DNA of 7,773 bases, from the NCBI GenBank assembly GCA_030695265.1, contig JAUYTA010000939.1, positions 1 to 7,773 on the forward strand. Direction: 5' to 3'. How positions within the stretch are numbered: position 1 is the stretch's first letter; each line of letters starts with the position of its first letter. Below are positions 1-6,138 of the stretch, piece after piece. The translations under genes and the position numbers were made by a program. The notes under the pieces were generated by a model. The model was given only the letters and a program-made list of their open reading frames with translations. It was not told where the DNA came from and searched no databases. This stretch comes from Bacteroidota bacterium (GTDB lineage: Bacteria; Bacteroidota; Bacteroidia; Bacteroidales; Prolixibacteraceae).

Positions 1-509
1 TAGCCCAATGTATTGACATGCACCGCTTCGCTGCGAAGGCTTTTTTCATCGAACGTAAAAGTCCAGCTCGAACCATTTTTAGCCAGCGCGCCTGTATTAA
101 GGGTGTACGATTTTCCTGGTTTCATTTCTTTATCGAAAACAAGGTAAACCCAATGTTCGGCAGCCCAGGGCTTGGTGCGCGGATCGGATGAATTTCCTCC
201 CCAGGGCACATCCTTCACAAACTCGGTTCCCCTTGTCTTCCGGCCAATTTTCGACGGATTTACGACCAGCAAAAAATCGGCATCATCTGTACTTGTAAAC
301 GACCATTTTGCAATATTGTCGGCATCGGCTACGACTAATCGACTTACGGATAGTGAATTCGGGTAAGTAACTGATCCATCGTCAAAATGGACCATGATAA
401 CTTTGCTTGTTAGCGGCAATACTTCCTTAATGTCGGAAGCAACAGTCATTTTTGAAATGCTAAATGAAAAAATAAGGGCAACCAACAAATATTCAATCAA
501 ACTCTTCAC
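1..509 (-). CDS. Exported protein, N-terminal part (possible glycoside hydrolase), cut by window edge
   Basis: An open frame on the minus strand runs from a GTG at 509-507 through 169 codons and leaves the window at base 1. No in-frame ATG precedes the signal-like region. The first in-frame ATG is residue 21, inside it, so GTG is the likely start; an in-frame stop lies 27 nt upstream of it. Residues 1-25 look like a Sec signal peptide: MKSLIEY, then the hydrophobic stretch LLVALIFSFSIS, with cleavage near TVAS-D. The following ~130 residues are rich in beta-prone and aromatic residues (for example FTSTDDADFLLVV and WTFTFDEKSL), suggesting a beta-sandwich. The last visible residues, EAVHVNTLG, resemble the opening of the Ig-like domain that precedes the catalytic domain in family 9 glycoside hydrolases (typically VNQxGY). 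This suggests a polysaccharide-acting periplasmic or secreted enzyme, but no catalytic domain is visible, so the function is a tentative inference. The CDS itself is well supported. Confidence 0.6.
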   Translation of the reverse strand, partial: MKSLIEYLLVALIFSFSISKMTVASDIKEVLPLTSKVIMVHFDDGSVTYPNSLSVSRLVVADADNIAKWSFTSTDDADFLLVVNPSKIGRKTRGTEFVKDVPWGGNSSDPRTKPWAAEHWVYLVFDKEMKPGKSYTLNTGALAKNGSSWTFTFDEKSLRSEAVHVNTLG

Positions 510-542
510 AACTAGTATTTTTGGATTAGGTTATTTAGGTTT

Positions 543-574
543 TAAATGTAAAAAAAAGCGGTCGCAGAAATCAA
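543..574 (-). promoter_or_regulatory. Weak promoter candidate for the exported protein
   Basis: On the minus strand TACATTTA (550-543) matches seven of eight positions of the Bacteroidota -7 element TAnnTTTG, and a TTG at 574-572 lies 21 nt upstream as a possible -33 element. It sits about 35 nt before the GTG start at 509. It overlaps the loop and T-tract of the purN terminator, so part of the match may come from that structure's base composition. This is a tentative call. Confidence 0.25.
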
Positions 575-588
575 CTGCCACCGCTTTT
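551..588 (-). terminator. Intrinsic terminator of purN
   Basis: Read on the minus strand, AAAAGCGGT (588-580) pairs with ACCGCTTTT (562-554), with an inner GCAG/CTGC pairing (578-575 with 567-564) after one mismatch and a 7-nt loop. The stem runs directly into a T-tract (557-551 are A on the plus strand). It begins 37 nt past the purN stop codon and precedes the next gene on the same strand, so it separates the two transcription units. Confidence 0.85.
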
Positions 589-625
589 GTTATAGATATG
601 AATGATTTGTGGTACAAATTAGTCT

Positions 626-1204
626 TTAAGCATTTTCATCTTCATCATTAAGGAGTACTTCTTCTATTACTCTTGGGTAGTGCTGATGTTCCAGTTCATG
701 AATTCTGGCAGCAAGTGTTTCAGGAGTATCCTTCGGCAATATCGGACAGGTTGCCTGAAAAATAATTTTACCTTTATCGTAATCCTGATTGACCCGATGG
801 ATTGTTATTCCTGATTCTTTGTCCTTTGATGCCAAAACAGCCTTGTGAACATTCGTACCATACATTCCCTTTCCACCATATTTTGGCAGTAAAGCCGGAT
901 GTATATTTATAACTGTAAATAATTCGGTCAGGTTGCGTGGCACCAACCATAGAAATCCGGCCAGCACTATCATGTCAATTCGATGATCGTACAATCGATC
1001 CAGAATTTCATTCGACCGGTAAAACTCATCACTGTCAAAAGTAAAAGTCTCAATTCCGAGTTTTTCAGCCCTGATTAATGCATAGGCATTTTCATCATTC
1101 GACCAAAGAGAATCAACAACAATCTCTTTACTATTTAAAAAATGCTCAATTATCTTTTGTGCATTTGTACCGGCACCAGAGGCGAAAATGGCAATTCGTT
1201 TCAT
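626..1204 (-). CDS. purN: Phosphoribosylglycinamide formyltransferase (GART, purine biosynthesis)
   Basis: This cytoplasmic enzyme transfers the formyl group of 10-formyltetrahydrofolate to GAR, giving FGAR, the third step of de novo purine synthesis. The 192-residue protein matches the single-domain PurN length. The N-terminal phosphate-binding motif ASGAGTNAQKI (residues 8-18) corresponds to SGxGSN in the family. The catalytic triad is present: N100 and H102 in INIHPALLPKYGGKGMYG, and D143 in NQDYDKGKI, equivalent to E. coli N106, H108 and D144. The GGKGMYG loop with a following VHxAV is the form I associate with Bacteroidota enzymes. The start is the ATG at 1204-1202, close behind the conserved MKRIAIFASG opening. 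It is transcribed divergently from acpP with its own promoter candidate and is followed by an intrinsic terminator, so it is probably monocistronic. Confidence 0.95.
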   Translation of the reverse strand: MKRIAIFASGAGTNAQKIIEHFLNSKEIVVDSLWSNDENAYALIRAEKLGIETFTFDSDEFYRSNEILDRLYDHRIDMIVLAGFLWLVPRNLTELFTVINIHPALLPKYGGKGMYGTNVHKAVLASKDKESGITIHRVNQDYDKGKIIFQATCPILPKDTPETLAARIHELEHQHYPRVIEEVLLNDEDENA

Positions 1205-1258
1205 TTAATGTACTATTTTTTAAGTTTTATGCTAAATGGAATTTTAGAATGAAAAGTT

Positions 1259-1290
1259 CAAATATAGATCCGACTACAATATCATTCAAG
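1259..1290 (-). promoter_or_regulatory. Bacteroidota-type promoter for purN
   Basis: On the minus strand TATATTTG (1266-1259) is a perfect match to the -7 consensus TAnnTTTG. A TTG (1289-1287) lies 20 nt upstream as the -33 element. Transcription would start around 1252, giving a 5' leader of roughly 45-50 nt before the purN ATG at 1204. The call rests on consensus matching and position only. Confidence 0.55.
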
Positions 1291-1319
1291 CTTTATTCAT
1301 CTATTTAATTCAAAATTTG

Positions 1320-1351
1320 TTTGAAATATCAGGGGTAAATTTATTACTTTG
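1320..1351 (+). promoter_or_regulatory. Bacteroidota-type promoter for acpP-fabF-rnc
   Basis: TTTG at 1320-1323 followed after 20 nt by TTACTTTG at 1344-1351 matches the Bacteroidota -33/-7 pattern, with one deviation (TT for TA) in the -7 element. Transcription would start near 1357, leaving a leader of about 40 nt before the acpP ATG. The leader is AT-rich and has no clear Shine-Dalgarno sequence, as is usual in this phylum. No other good match lies closer to acpP. Confidence 0.55.
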
Positions 1352-1398
1352 CATCGAATTTTTTGAAACTATTTTAATATTAACCAAAAATTAGAGTT

Positions 1399-1635
1399 AT
1401 GTCTGACGTTGCAGCAAAAGTAAAAGCAATTATTGTTGACAAATTAGGTGTTGACGAAAGTGAAGTAACCAATGAAGCATCATTCACCAATGACCTTGGT
1501 GCTGATTCACTTGACACCGTAGAATTGATTATGGAATTCGAAAAAGAATTCGATTTGGCCATTCCGGATGACCAGGCTGAAAAGATTTCAACAGTTGGCG
1601 AAGCGATCTCGCACATTGAAGCAAATTTGAAGTAA
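1399..1635 (+). CDS. acpP: Acyl carrier protein
   Basis: This is the small acidic cytoplasmic carrier of growing acyl chains in type II fatty-acid synthesis. At 78 residues it has the normal ACP length. The phosphopantetheine attachment site is the serine in [11 protein letters not shown] (S37), followed by helix II with the acidic face MEFEKEFD that docks partner enzymes. The overall fold pattern ([16 protein letters not shown], then [12 protein letters not shown], then the C-terminal helix [10 protein letters not shown]) is standard. It leads the acpP-fabF-rnc cluster and ends 19 nt before fabF, so carrier and elongating ketosynthase are made from one transcript. The ATG is the only start that keeps the canonical [10 protein letters not shown] opening. 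Confidence 0.97.
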   Translation: MSDVAAKVKAIIVDKLGVDESEVTNEASFTNDLGADSLDTVELIMEFEKEFDLAIPDDQAEKISTVGEAISHIEANLK

Positions 1636-1654
1636 TAATAACAAAACGACATTT

Positions 1655-2896
1655 ATGGAATTTAAACGGGTAGTTGTTACCGGACTTGGAACTGTAAACC
1701 CGCTTGGTAATTCTATTGAGGAATTCTGGGATGGCTTAAAAAATGGGAGAAGCGGCGCAGCCCCCATCACCCATTTTGATGCTTCAACACACAAAACAAC
1801 TTTTGCCTGCGAGCTGAAAGATTTCGATCCGGCTATTTACGTAGAGAAAAAAGAAATCAGGAAACACGATCCTTTTACTTTGTATGCGTATGCAGCAGCA
1901 GCGCAGGCGATGGAAGATTCTGGTCTTGATCTCGAAAAGATCGACAAAGATCGGGCAGGTGTTGTGTGGGGTGCCGGAATTGGAGGCTTAGAAACCTTCT
2001 TTGAAGAAACGCTGAATTACAAAAACGAGATGCCTCGTTATTCACCTTTCTTCATTCCAAAAATGATTGCCAACATTGCGAGCGGTCTGCTTTCGATCCG
2101 TTATGGATTCAGGGGACCAAATTTCACAACGGTAACAGCATGTGCTTCCTCCTCAACAGCCCTTATCGAAGCGATGAATTATATTCGCATGGGTAAGGTG
2201 GATGTCTTTATCTCCGGAGGTTCAGAGGCAGCAATAAATCCTGCAGGTTTGGCAGGATTTAATTCCATGCGTGCCCTTTCAACCCGAAACGGCGATCCAA
2301 TGACGGCATCACGTCCGTTTGATTTAGACCGCGATGGGTTTGTGATGGGCGAAGGATCCGGAGCCCTCATTCTGGAGGAATATGAGCATGCAGTAAAACG
2401 TGGTGCAAAAATTTATGCAGAAATGGTTGGCGGAGGCATGTCGGCTGATGCATATCACATGACTGCTCCCGACCCTGAATCAGGTGGTGCAGTTTTATGC
2501 ATGAAGTGGGCTTTGGAAGACGCAGGTTTGAATACTGAAGACATCGATTACATCAATGTTCACGGAACTTCAACTCCTTTGGGAGATATTGCCGAACCAC
2601 AAGCTATCCAGAAATTATTTAAAGAACATGCTTACAACATAAGCATCAGTTCAAGCAAATCAATGACTGGGCACTTACTGGGAGCCACCGGAGCTGTTGA
2701 AGCGATTGCAAGCATCCTTGCAATTCAGAATGGAATCATTCCGCCTACAATCAACCACTTTACAAATGATCCTGAAATTGACCCAAAACTCGATTTCACT
2801 TTCAATGTAGCAAAGGAACGCAAAATCAAAACTGCCTTAAGTAACACGTTTGGTTTTGGTGGGCATAATGCGACTGTTATCTTCAAGAAAATTTAA
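1655..2896 (+). CDS. fabF: 3-oxoacyl-[acyl-carrier-protein] synthase II (KAS II)
   Basis: FabF condenses malonyl-ACP with acyl-ACP in the elongation steps of fatty-acid synthesis. The 413-residue length is that of E. coli FabF, and the catalytic residues fall at the same numbers: C163 in TACASSS (nucleophile), H303 in NVHGTSTPLGD and H340 in SMTGHLLGATG, with K335 in SSSKSMTGH. The N-terminus RVVVTGLGTVNPLG and the C-terminal NTFGFGGHNATVIF gating loop are typical of the thiolase-fold KAS I/II family. The Cys-His-His triad excludes FabH, which uses Cys-His-Asn. It lies 19 nt after acpP and ends 5 nt before the rnc start, so the three genes are very likely co-transcribed. Confidence 0.97.
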   Translation: MEFKRVVVTGLGTVNPLGNSIEEFWDGLKNGRSGAAPITHFDASTHKTTFACELKDFDPAIYVEKKEIRKHDPFTLYAYAAAAQAMEDSGLDLEKIDKDRAGVVWGAGIGGLETFFEETLNYKNEMPRYSPFFIPKMIANIASGLLSIRYGFRGPNFTTVTACASSSTALIEAMNYIRMGKVDVFISGGSEAAINPAGLAGFNSMRALSTRNGDPMTASRPFDLDRDGFVMGEGSGALILEEYEHAVKRGAKIYAEMVGGGMSADAYHMTAPDPESGGAVLCMKWALEDAGLNTEDIDYINVHGTSTPLGDIAEPQAIQKLFKEHAYNISISSSKSMTGHLLGATGAVEAIASILAIQNGIIPPTINHFTNDPEIDPKLDFTFNVAKERKIKTALSNTFGFGGHNATVIFKKI

Positions 2897-2901
2897 TACA
2901 A

Positions 2902-3657
2902 GTGATACGAACCATCGTTCAAAGAATAAAACTCTTTTCTTCTCCTAGAAAAGAGTTTTATTTGTTTTTAAGATCATTACTCGGATTCTATCCAACCAAT
3001 CTGCGGATATACGACATTGCAGTCATTCATAAGTCAGCCTCAAAGGTTGACTCGCAAGGCAATTATATTAACAATGAACGGCTCGAATACCTTGGAGATG
3101 CCATTCTGGGTGCTGCTATTGCCGATTTTTTATACAACCGGTTTCCAAATCAGGACGAAGGCTACCTCACACAAATGCGTTCGAAACTTGTAAACCGCAG
3201 CTTTTTGACCCAGCTTACCTACCAAATCGGTCTGAACCATTACATCCAATCGAATACCACCTCCACCATCGAATCAAGTCATATTTATGGCGATACCCTC
3301 GAAGCGCTTATTGGAGCCATTTATCTTGACAAGGGTTTTCATGAAACAAAAAAATTCATTACCCGCAAATTACTGAACAACTATGTCAATCTGGTTGAAG
3401 TTCAGAACACCAACACAAATTACAAAAGCCAACTGATTGAATGGTCGCAAAAAAATAAAAGGGCAGTTTCCTTCGATACTGTTGATGAAAGTAAAAACGA
3501 CGGAAAGCAACCCTGGTTTGTTGCAAGCATTGAAGTGAACGAAGAACTTTGGGGCAAAGGTTCAGGAACATCAAAAAAAGAAGCCCAGCAAAATGCATCT
3601 AAAGTAGCCATCGACAAAATCAATAAAAGTTTTCCTGATGATGATGGTTCGGTGTAG
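2902..3657 (+). CDS. rnc: Ribonuclease III
   Basis: RNase III is a homodimeric, Mg-dependent endonuclease that cuts double-stranded RNA, processing rRNA precursors and selected mRNAs. The 251-residue protein has an N-terminal nuclease domain (about 30-165) and a double-stranded RNA-binding domain (about 173-243). The signature NNERLEYLGDAIL (57-69) carries the metal ligands E59, E62 and D66; D131 and E134 lie in GDTLEALIGA. These correspond to E. coli E38, E41, D45, D114 and E117. The dsRBD ends with GTSKKEAQQNASKVAIDKI. The start is a GTG only 5 nt after the fabF stop; it keeps the ~30-residue N-terminal extension before GFYPTNLRIYDIA that I recall from Bacteroides RNase III. Translation is probably coupled to fabF. 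A perfect hairpin is encoded by codons 8-21. Confidence 0.95.
   Translation: MIRTIVQRIKLFSSPRKEFYLFLRSLLGFYPTNLRIYDIAVIHKSASKVDSQGNYINNERLEYLGDAILGAAIADFLYNRFPNQDEGYLTQMRSKLVNRSFLTQLTYQIGLNHYIQSNTTSTIESSHIYGDTLEALIGAIYLDKGFHETKKFITRKLLNNYVNLVEVQNTNTNYKSQLIEWSQKNKRAVSFDTVDESKNDGKQPWFVASIEVNEELWGKGSGTSKKEAQQNASKVAIDKINKSFPDDDGSV
2925..2962 (+). promoter_or_regulatory. Perfect 15-bp inverted repeat inside the 5' end of rnc
   Basis: Bases 2925-2939 (AATAAAACTCTTTTC) are the exact reverse complement of 2948-2962, with an 8-nt loop TTCTCCTA; a G-T pair at 2924/2963 extends it. The stem holds only three G-C pairs and is followed by TGTTTTTA. It lies in codons 8-21 of rnc, in the less conserved N-terminal extension. 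It could be an RNase III target for feedback control of rnc, a weak attenuator after fabF, or an mRNA structure affecting the GTG start. The structure is seen directly; its role is inferred. Confidence 0.5.
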
Positions 3658-3678
3658 CCATTGACCTTGAAAATATCC

Positions 3679-3714
3679 AGTGTTAAATATTGTTAAGTGT
3701 TTATTGACAGTGTT
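3679..3714 (+). repeat. Three AGTGTT copies upstream of the kinase promoter
   Basis: AGTGTT occurs at 3679-3684, 3696-3701 and 3709-3714, the first and third within CAGTGTT, 30 nt apart. The cluster lies in the short gap between rnc and the kinase gene, immediately before and over the promoter candidate. It could be a regulator binding region, for example for autoregulation by the adjacent response regulator, but hexamers in AT-rich DNA recur easily by chance. Confidence 0.25.
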
Positions 3715-3731
3715 TCAAAAGGTTATATTTG
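3704..3731 (+). promoter_or_regulatory. Promoter of the rprX-rprY operon
   Basis: TATATTTG at 3724-3731 matches the -7 consensus TAnnTTTG perfectly. A TTG at 3704-3706 lies 17 nt upstream, slightly closer than the usual 19-21 nt, so the -33 element is less certain. The -7 element ends 7 nt before the kinase ATG at 3739. The expected transcription start would fall at or within a few bases of that ATG, giving a leaderless or near-leaderless mRNA. Confidence 0.45.
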
Positions 3732-3738
3732 CAATATT

Positions 3739-5364
3739 ATGAGCAGAAGGGTTATACTAACATTGATAGTTCTGATGGCTTTGGTGATGACCAGTTTGAT
3801 CCTGGTTCAGACCAACTCAATTTTGAAAGCTCTTGAAATAAAAGAAGAACAATTTGATGCTGCCGTTAAGAGCGCCTTAAATCAAGTCATCATCAGGCTT
3901 GAAATGGAAGAGTCATTGAAGTTGAACGAGCATTCGAAAAAATTGTTTGCGCCCCGCAATACCGGAGTATTCCCAAACAACAATCTGCAACGCACCAATC
4001 CAGGCGCTGTTAACCAGCAAAACATTCAACTCTCCTTTCAGTATTCACAGCGCGCTTCAGGAAATATCATCAGTGAAGAACTTACGATTGGTTATGGAGA
4101 ACCTCCAATAGAAAAACCGATTGAAAGAGGCAAACCGGGCGATTTTCCGAATGCATTTGACATCATTCATGACTATGACGGCTATGTAAGCCAGCAATAC
4201 GAAAACAGGATGAACCGATGGGCGCAAATGCTTCAGGTGACTCAAATTGCGGTAATGCTTTCAAGTTTACCAATTGAAGAGCGAATTGAGGCTCAAACCC
4301 TGGGACGCCTGATTAAAACAGAGTTGAAAAATTCAGGAGTAACGCTTGATTTTAAATATGCAGTAAAAACATTTTACAGAGGAGAAGAAAAAGGAATCTT
4401 TGGAGTGAAAAATTACACTCCCCGCCAACAGAAAGAATATCCTGCACTGTTATTTCCCAACGACTTAGCCGATTTAAAAAAGCCAAATTATCTATATCTA
4501 TATTTCCCAAAAAGGGATGGTTACCTGCTTAAACAAACCGGCATCCTGGTTATCCCCACCATTGTACTTACCACAATGCTGATTGGCATTTTTATTTTCA
4601 CAATACTGATCATCCTTAGACAGAAAAAATTATCGATCATCAAAAACGATTTCATCAACAACATGACTCACGAGCTGAAAACGCCCATTTCAACCATTTC
4701 GCTCGCCAGTCAGATGCTGCGTGACAATACCGTAGCCAATACACCTAAAACCATCGAACATATCTCCGGAATTATCTATCAGGAAAGCAAACGATTGACA
4801 ACCCAGGTTGAAAAAGTACTGCAAATGGCTGTTTTTAACGAAGGCAAACTAAAACTTAAGTTCAAGGAAGTAAATTTAAATGCCTTGATTACTTCTGTAG
4901 TTTTAAACTTCGAACTTCGGGTAAAATCAAAAAACGGAGAGTTAACCTGCAATTTAGCTGCTGAACCTTCAATCATTAAAGGTGATGATGTGCATATTAC
5001 CAATGTTTTGTTTAACTTGCTCGACAACGCAGTAAAATACAGTAAAGACGAACCTAAGATTCATATTTCAACGGAAGTAACAGACGATTTTCTGGTTATT
5101 TCGGTGAAAGACAACGGTATTGGAATTCAGAAAGAATATGTTGGCCAGATTTTTGAGCGGTTCTACCGCGTTCCTACCGGAAATGTGCACGATGTGAAAG
5201 GATTCGGGCTTGGATTAAGCTATGTGAAAAAGATTATTGACGCTCACCATGGTAAAATAAAGGTGGAAAGTGACTTAAATAAAGGAACAAAATTCATGAT
5301 ATATTTTCCGATAAACATACAAGAACATGGAAAAAAAAGTAAAATTGCTATTGGCCGAGGATGA
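3739..5364 (+). CDS. rprX: Membrane sensor histidine kinase, RprX-like
   Basis: This inner-membrane kinase autophosphorylates on histidine and passes phosphate to the RprY-like regulator encoded next. With the ATG at 3739 it has 541 residues: TM1 about 5-26, a large periplasmic region 27-268 with no domain I recognise, TM2 about 269-293, then directly the HisKA helix without a HAMP domain. The H-box FINNMTHELKTP gives H311. The ATP-binding domain shows the N-box NVLFNLLDNAVKY (422-434), G1 DNGIGI (458-463), F-box FERFYR (472-477) and G2 GFGLGL (488-493). A GTG at 3697 would add 14 residues before TM1, but the promoter-like TATATTTG lies inside that extension and MSRRVILTL is a normal membrane-anchor start. 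The architecture and the partner match the Bacteroides fragilis RprX/RprY system. The stimulus cannot be read from the sequence. Confidence 0.85.
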   Translation: MSRRVILTLIVLMALVMTSLILVQTNSILKALEIKEEQFDAAVKSALNQVIIRLEMEESLKLNEHSKKLFAPRNTGVFPNNNLQRTNPGAVNQQNIQLSFQYSQRASGNIISEELTIGYGEPPIEKPIERGKPGDFPNAFDIIHDYDGYVSQQYENRMNRWAQMLQVTQIAVMLSSLPIEERIEAQTLGRLIKTELKNSGVTLDFKYAVKTFYRGEEKGIFGVKNYTPRQQKEYPALLFPNDLADLKKPNYLYLYFPKRDGYLLKQTGILVIPTIVLTTMLIGIFIFTILIILRQKKLSIIKNDFINNMTHELKTPISTISLASQMLRDNTVANTPKTIEHISGIIYQESKRLTTQVEKVLQMAVFNEGKLKLKFKEVNLNALITSVVLNFELRVKSKNGELTCNLAAEPSIIKGDDVHITNVLFNLLDNAVKYSKDEPKIHISTEVTDDFLVISVKDNGIGIQKEYVGQIFERFYRVPTGNVHDVKGFGLGLSYVKKIIDAHHGKIKVESDLNKGTKFMIYFPINIQEHGKKSKIAIGRG

Positions 5365-6019
5365 TGAAAACCTTGGATTATTGCTGAAAGAATATCTCAT
5401 CGCCAAAGGATATGAAACCGATTTATATCCCGATGGTGAAGCAGCGTACAAAGGTTATACAAAAAATCAGCCTTACAACCTTTGTATATTGGATATCATG
5501 ATGCCGAAAAAAGACGGTATTTCGCTGGCCAAAGATATCAGGTTGCTCAACATGGACATTCCGATTATCTTTCTTACCGCGAAGAACATGAAAGAAGATG
5601 TGCTTGAAGGTTTCAAAATCGGAGCCGACGATTACATCACCAAACCTTTCAGTATGGAAGAGCTGATCTTCCGCATTGAAGCGATCATGCGGCGCGTGAT
5701 GCAGGATACCAATTCGCACGAGGATGCCATTTACAAACTTGGCATTTACACTTTCGATTCGCGCAAGCAAATCCTTTCAGGAGGAGAGGTAGAAGTAAAA
5801 CTGACCACCAAGGAAGCCGAATTGCTGCGTTTACTTTGCAACAATGCAAACAAAGTGCTTGAACGTAATTTTGCCCTGAAAACCATCTGGATCGACGACA
5901 ATTATTTCAATGCCCGAAGTATGGACGTTTACATTACCAAACTCCGGAAACATCTGAAAGACGATCCAAAGGTGGAAATCATCAACGTTCATGGCAAAGG
6001 CTACAAACTGATCATGTAA
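5327..6019 (+). CDS. rprY: OmpR-family response regulator, RprY-like
   Basis: This cytoplasmic transcription factor is the cognate partner of the upstream kinase. It has 230 residues with a receiver domain (about 5-120) and a C-terminal winged-helix DNA-binding domain (about 137-230). Receiver residues are intact: acidic pocket E11-D12-D13, phosphoacceptor D56 in LCILDIMMPKKDG, T84 and K106 in DDYITKPFSMEEL. The DNA-binding half includes LTTKEAELLRLL and the recognition region FNARSMDVYITKLRKHLKDD, ending HGKGYKL. The segment from the KPFSMEEL loop to the C-terminus closely matches what I recall of Bacteroides RprY. The ATG lies inside the kinase gene, overlapping it by 38 nt, so translation is likely coupled. 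In Porphyromonas and Bacteroides, RprY has been linked to redox and stress-related genes; whether that holds here is unknown. Confidence 0.9.
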   Translation: MEKKVKLLLAEDDENLGLLLKEYLIAKGYETDLYPDGEAAYKGYTKNQPYNLCILDIMMPKKDGISLAKDIRLLNMDIPIIFLTAKNMKEDVLEGFKIGADDYITKPFSMEELIFRIEAIMRRVMQDTNSHEDAIYKLGIYTFDSRKQILSGGEVEVKLTTKEAELLRLLCNNANKVLERNFALKTIWIDDNYFNARSMDVYITKLRKHLKDDPKVEIINVHGKGYKLIM

Positions 6020-6043
6020 ATTGCTGCTGAAAATCTGATAAAG

Positions 6044-6075
6044 AAAATCCTGCCAATGCGGCAGGATTTTTTATT
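6044..6075 (+). terminator. Intrinsic terminator after rprY, probably bidirectional
   Basis: AAAATCCTGCC (6044-6054) pairs perfectly with GGCAGGATTTT (6060-6070) around a 5-nt loop, and the stem runs on into TTATT. It begins 24 nt after the rprY stop. The A-run on the left arm gives a T-run on the minus strand too, so it may also stop transcripts arriving from the convergent FGE gene. Confidence 0.9.
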
Positions 6076-6112
6076 AATATCCGTCGGCTAAAGCCAGACG
6101 GCAAAGGATATT
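6076..6112. repeat. Imperfect intergenic palindrome
   Basis: The core CCGTCGGCT (6081-6089) pairs with AGCC-A-GACGG (6092-6101) with one bulged A. Outer arms AATAT (6076-6080) and ATATT (6108-6112) also pair, across an unpaired CAAAGG. It starts at the end of the rprY terminator and has no T-tract of its own. Its form is that of a short intergenic REP-like element, but only one copy is visible here. Confidence 0.5.
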
Positions 6113-6138
6113 GACAAAATTATCATTCAAACCAAACA

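Noticed and set aside
1534..1553. Direct repeat GAATTCGA twice within acpP
   Set aside because: It simply encodes the conserved EFEKEFD helix with the same codons and is not a regulatory repeat.
1380..1652. Minus-strand frame opposite acpP
   Set aside because: It is entirely antisense to a strongly supported gene and overlaps its promoter-proximal leader. Its composition mirrors acpP codons.
3697..3738. Upstream GTG start adding 14 residues to the kinase
   Set aside because: The added segment contains the perfect -7 promoter element and is not needed: MSRRVILTL gives a normal membrane-anchor N-terminus.
5327..5364. Programmed frameshift fusing kinase and regulator at the A8 run
   Set aside because: The regulator frame is +1 relative to the kinase, so the common -1 slip on an A-tract would not join them. 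The regulator also has its own ATG before the tract and a normal N-terminus.
5423..5770. 115-residue minus-strand frame inside rprY
   Set aside because: It is antisense to the well-conserved receiver domain and shows no recognisable motif or start context.
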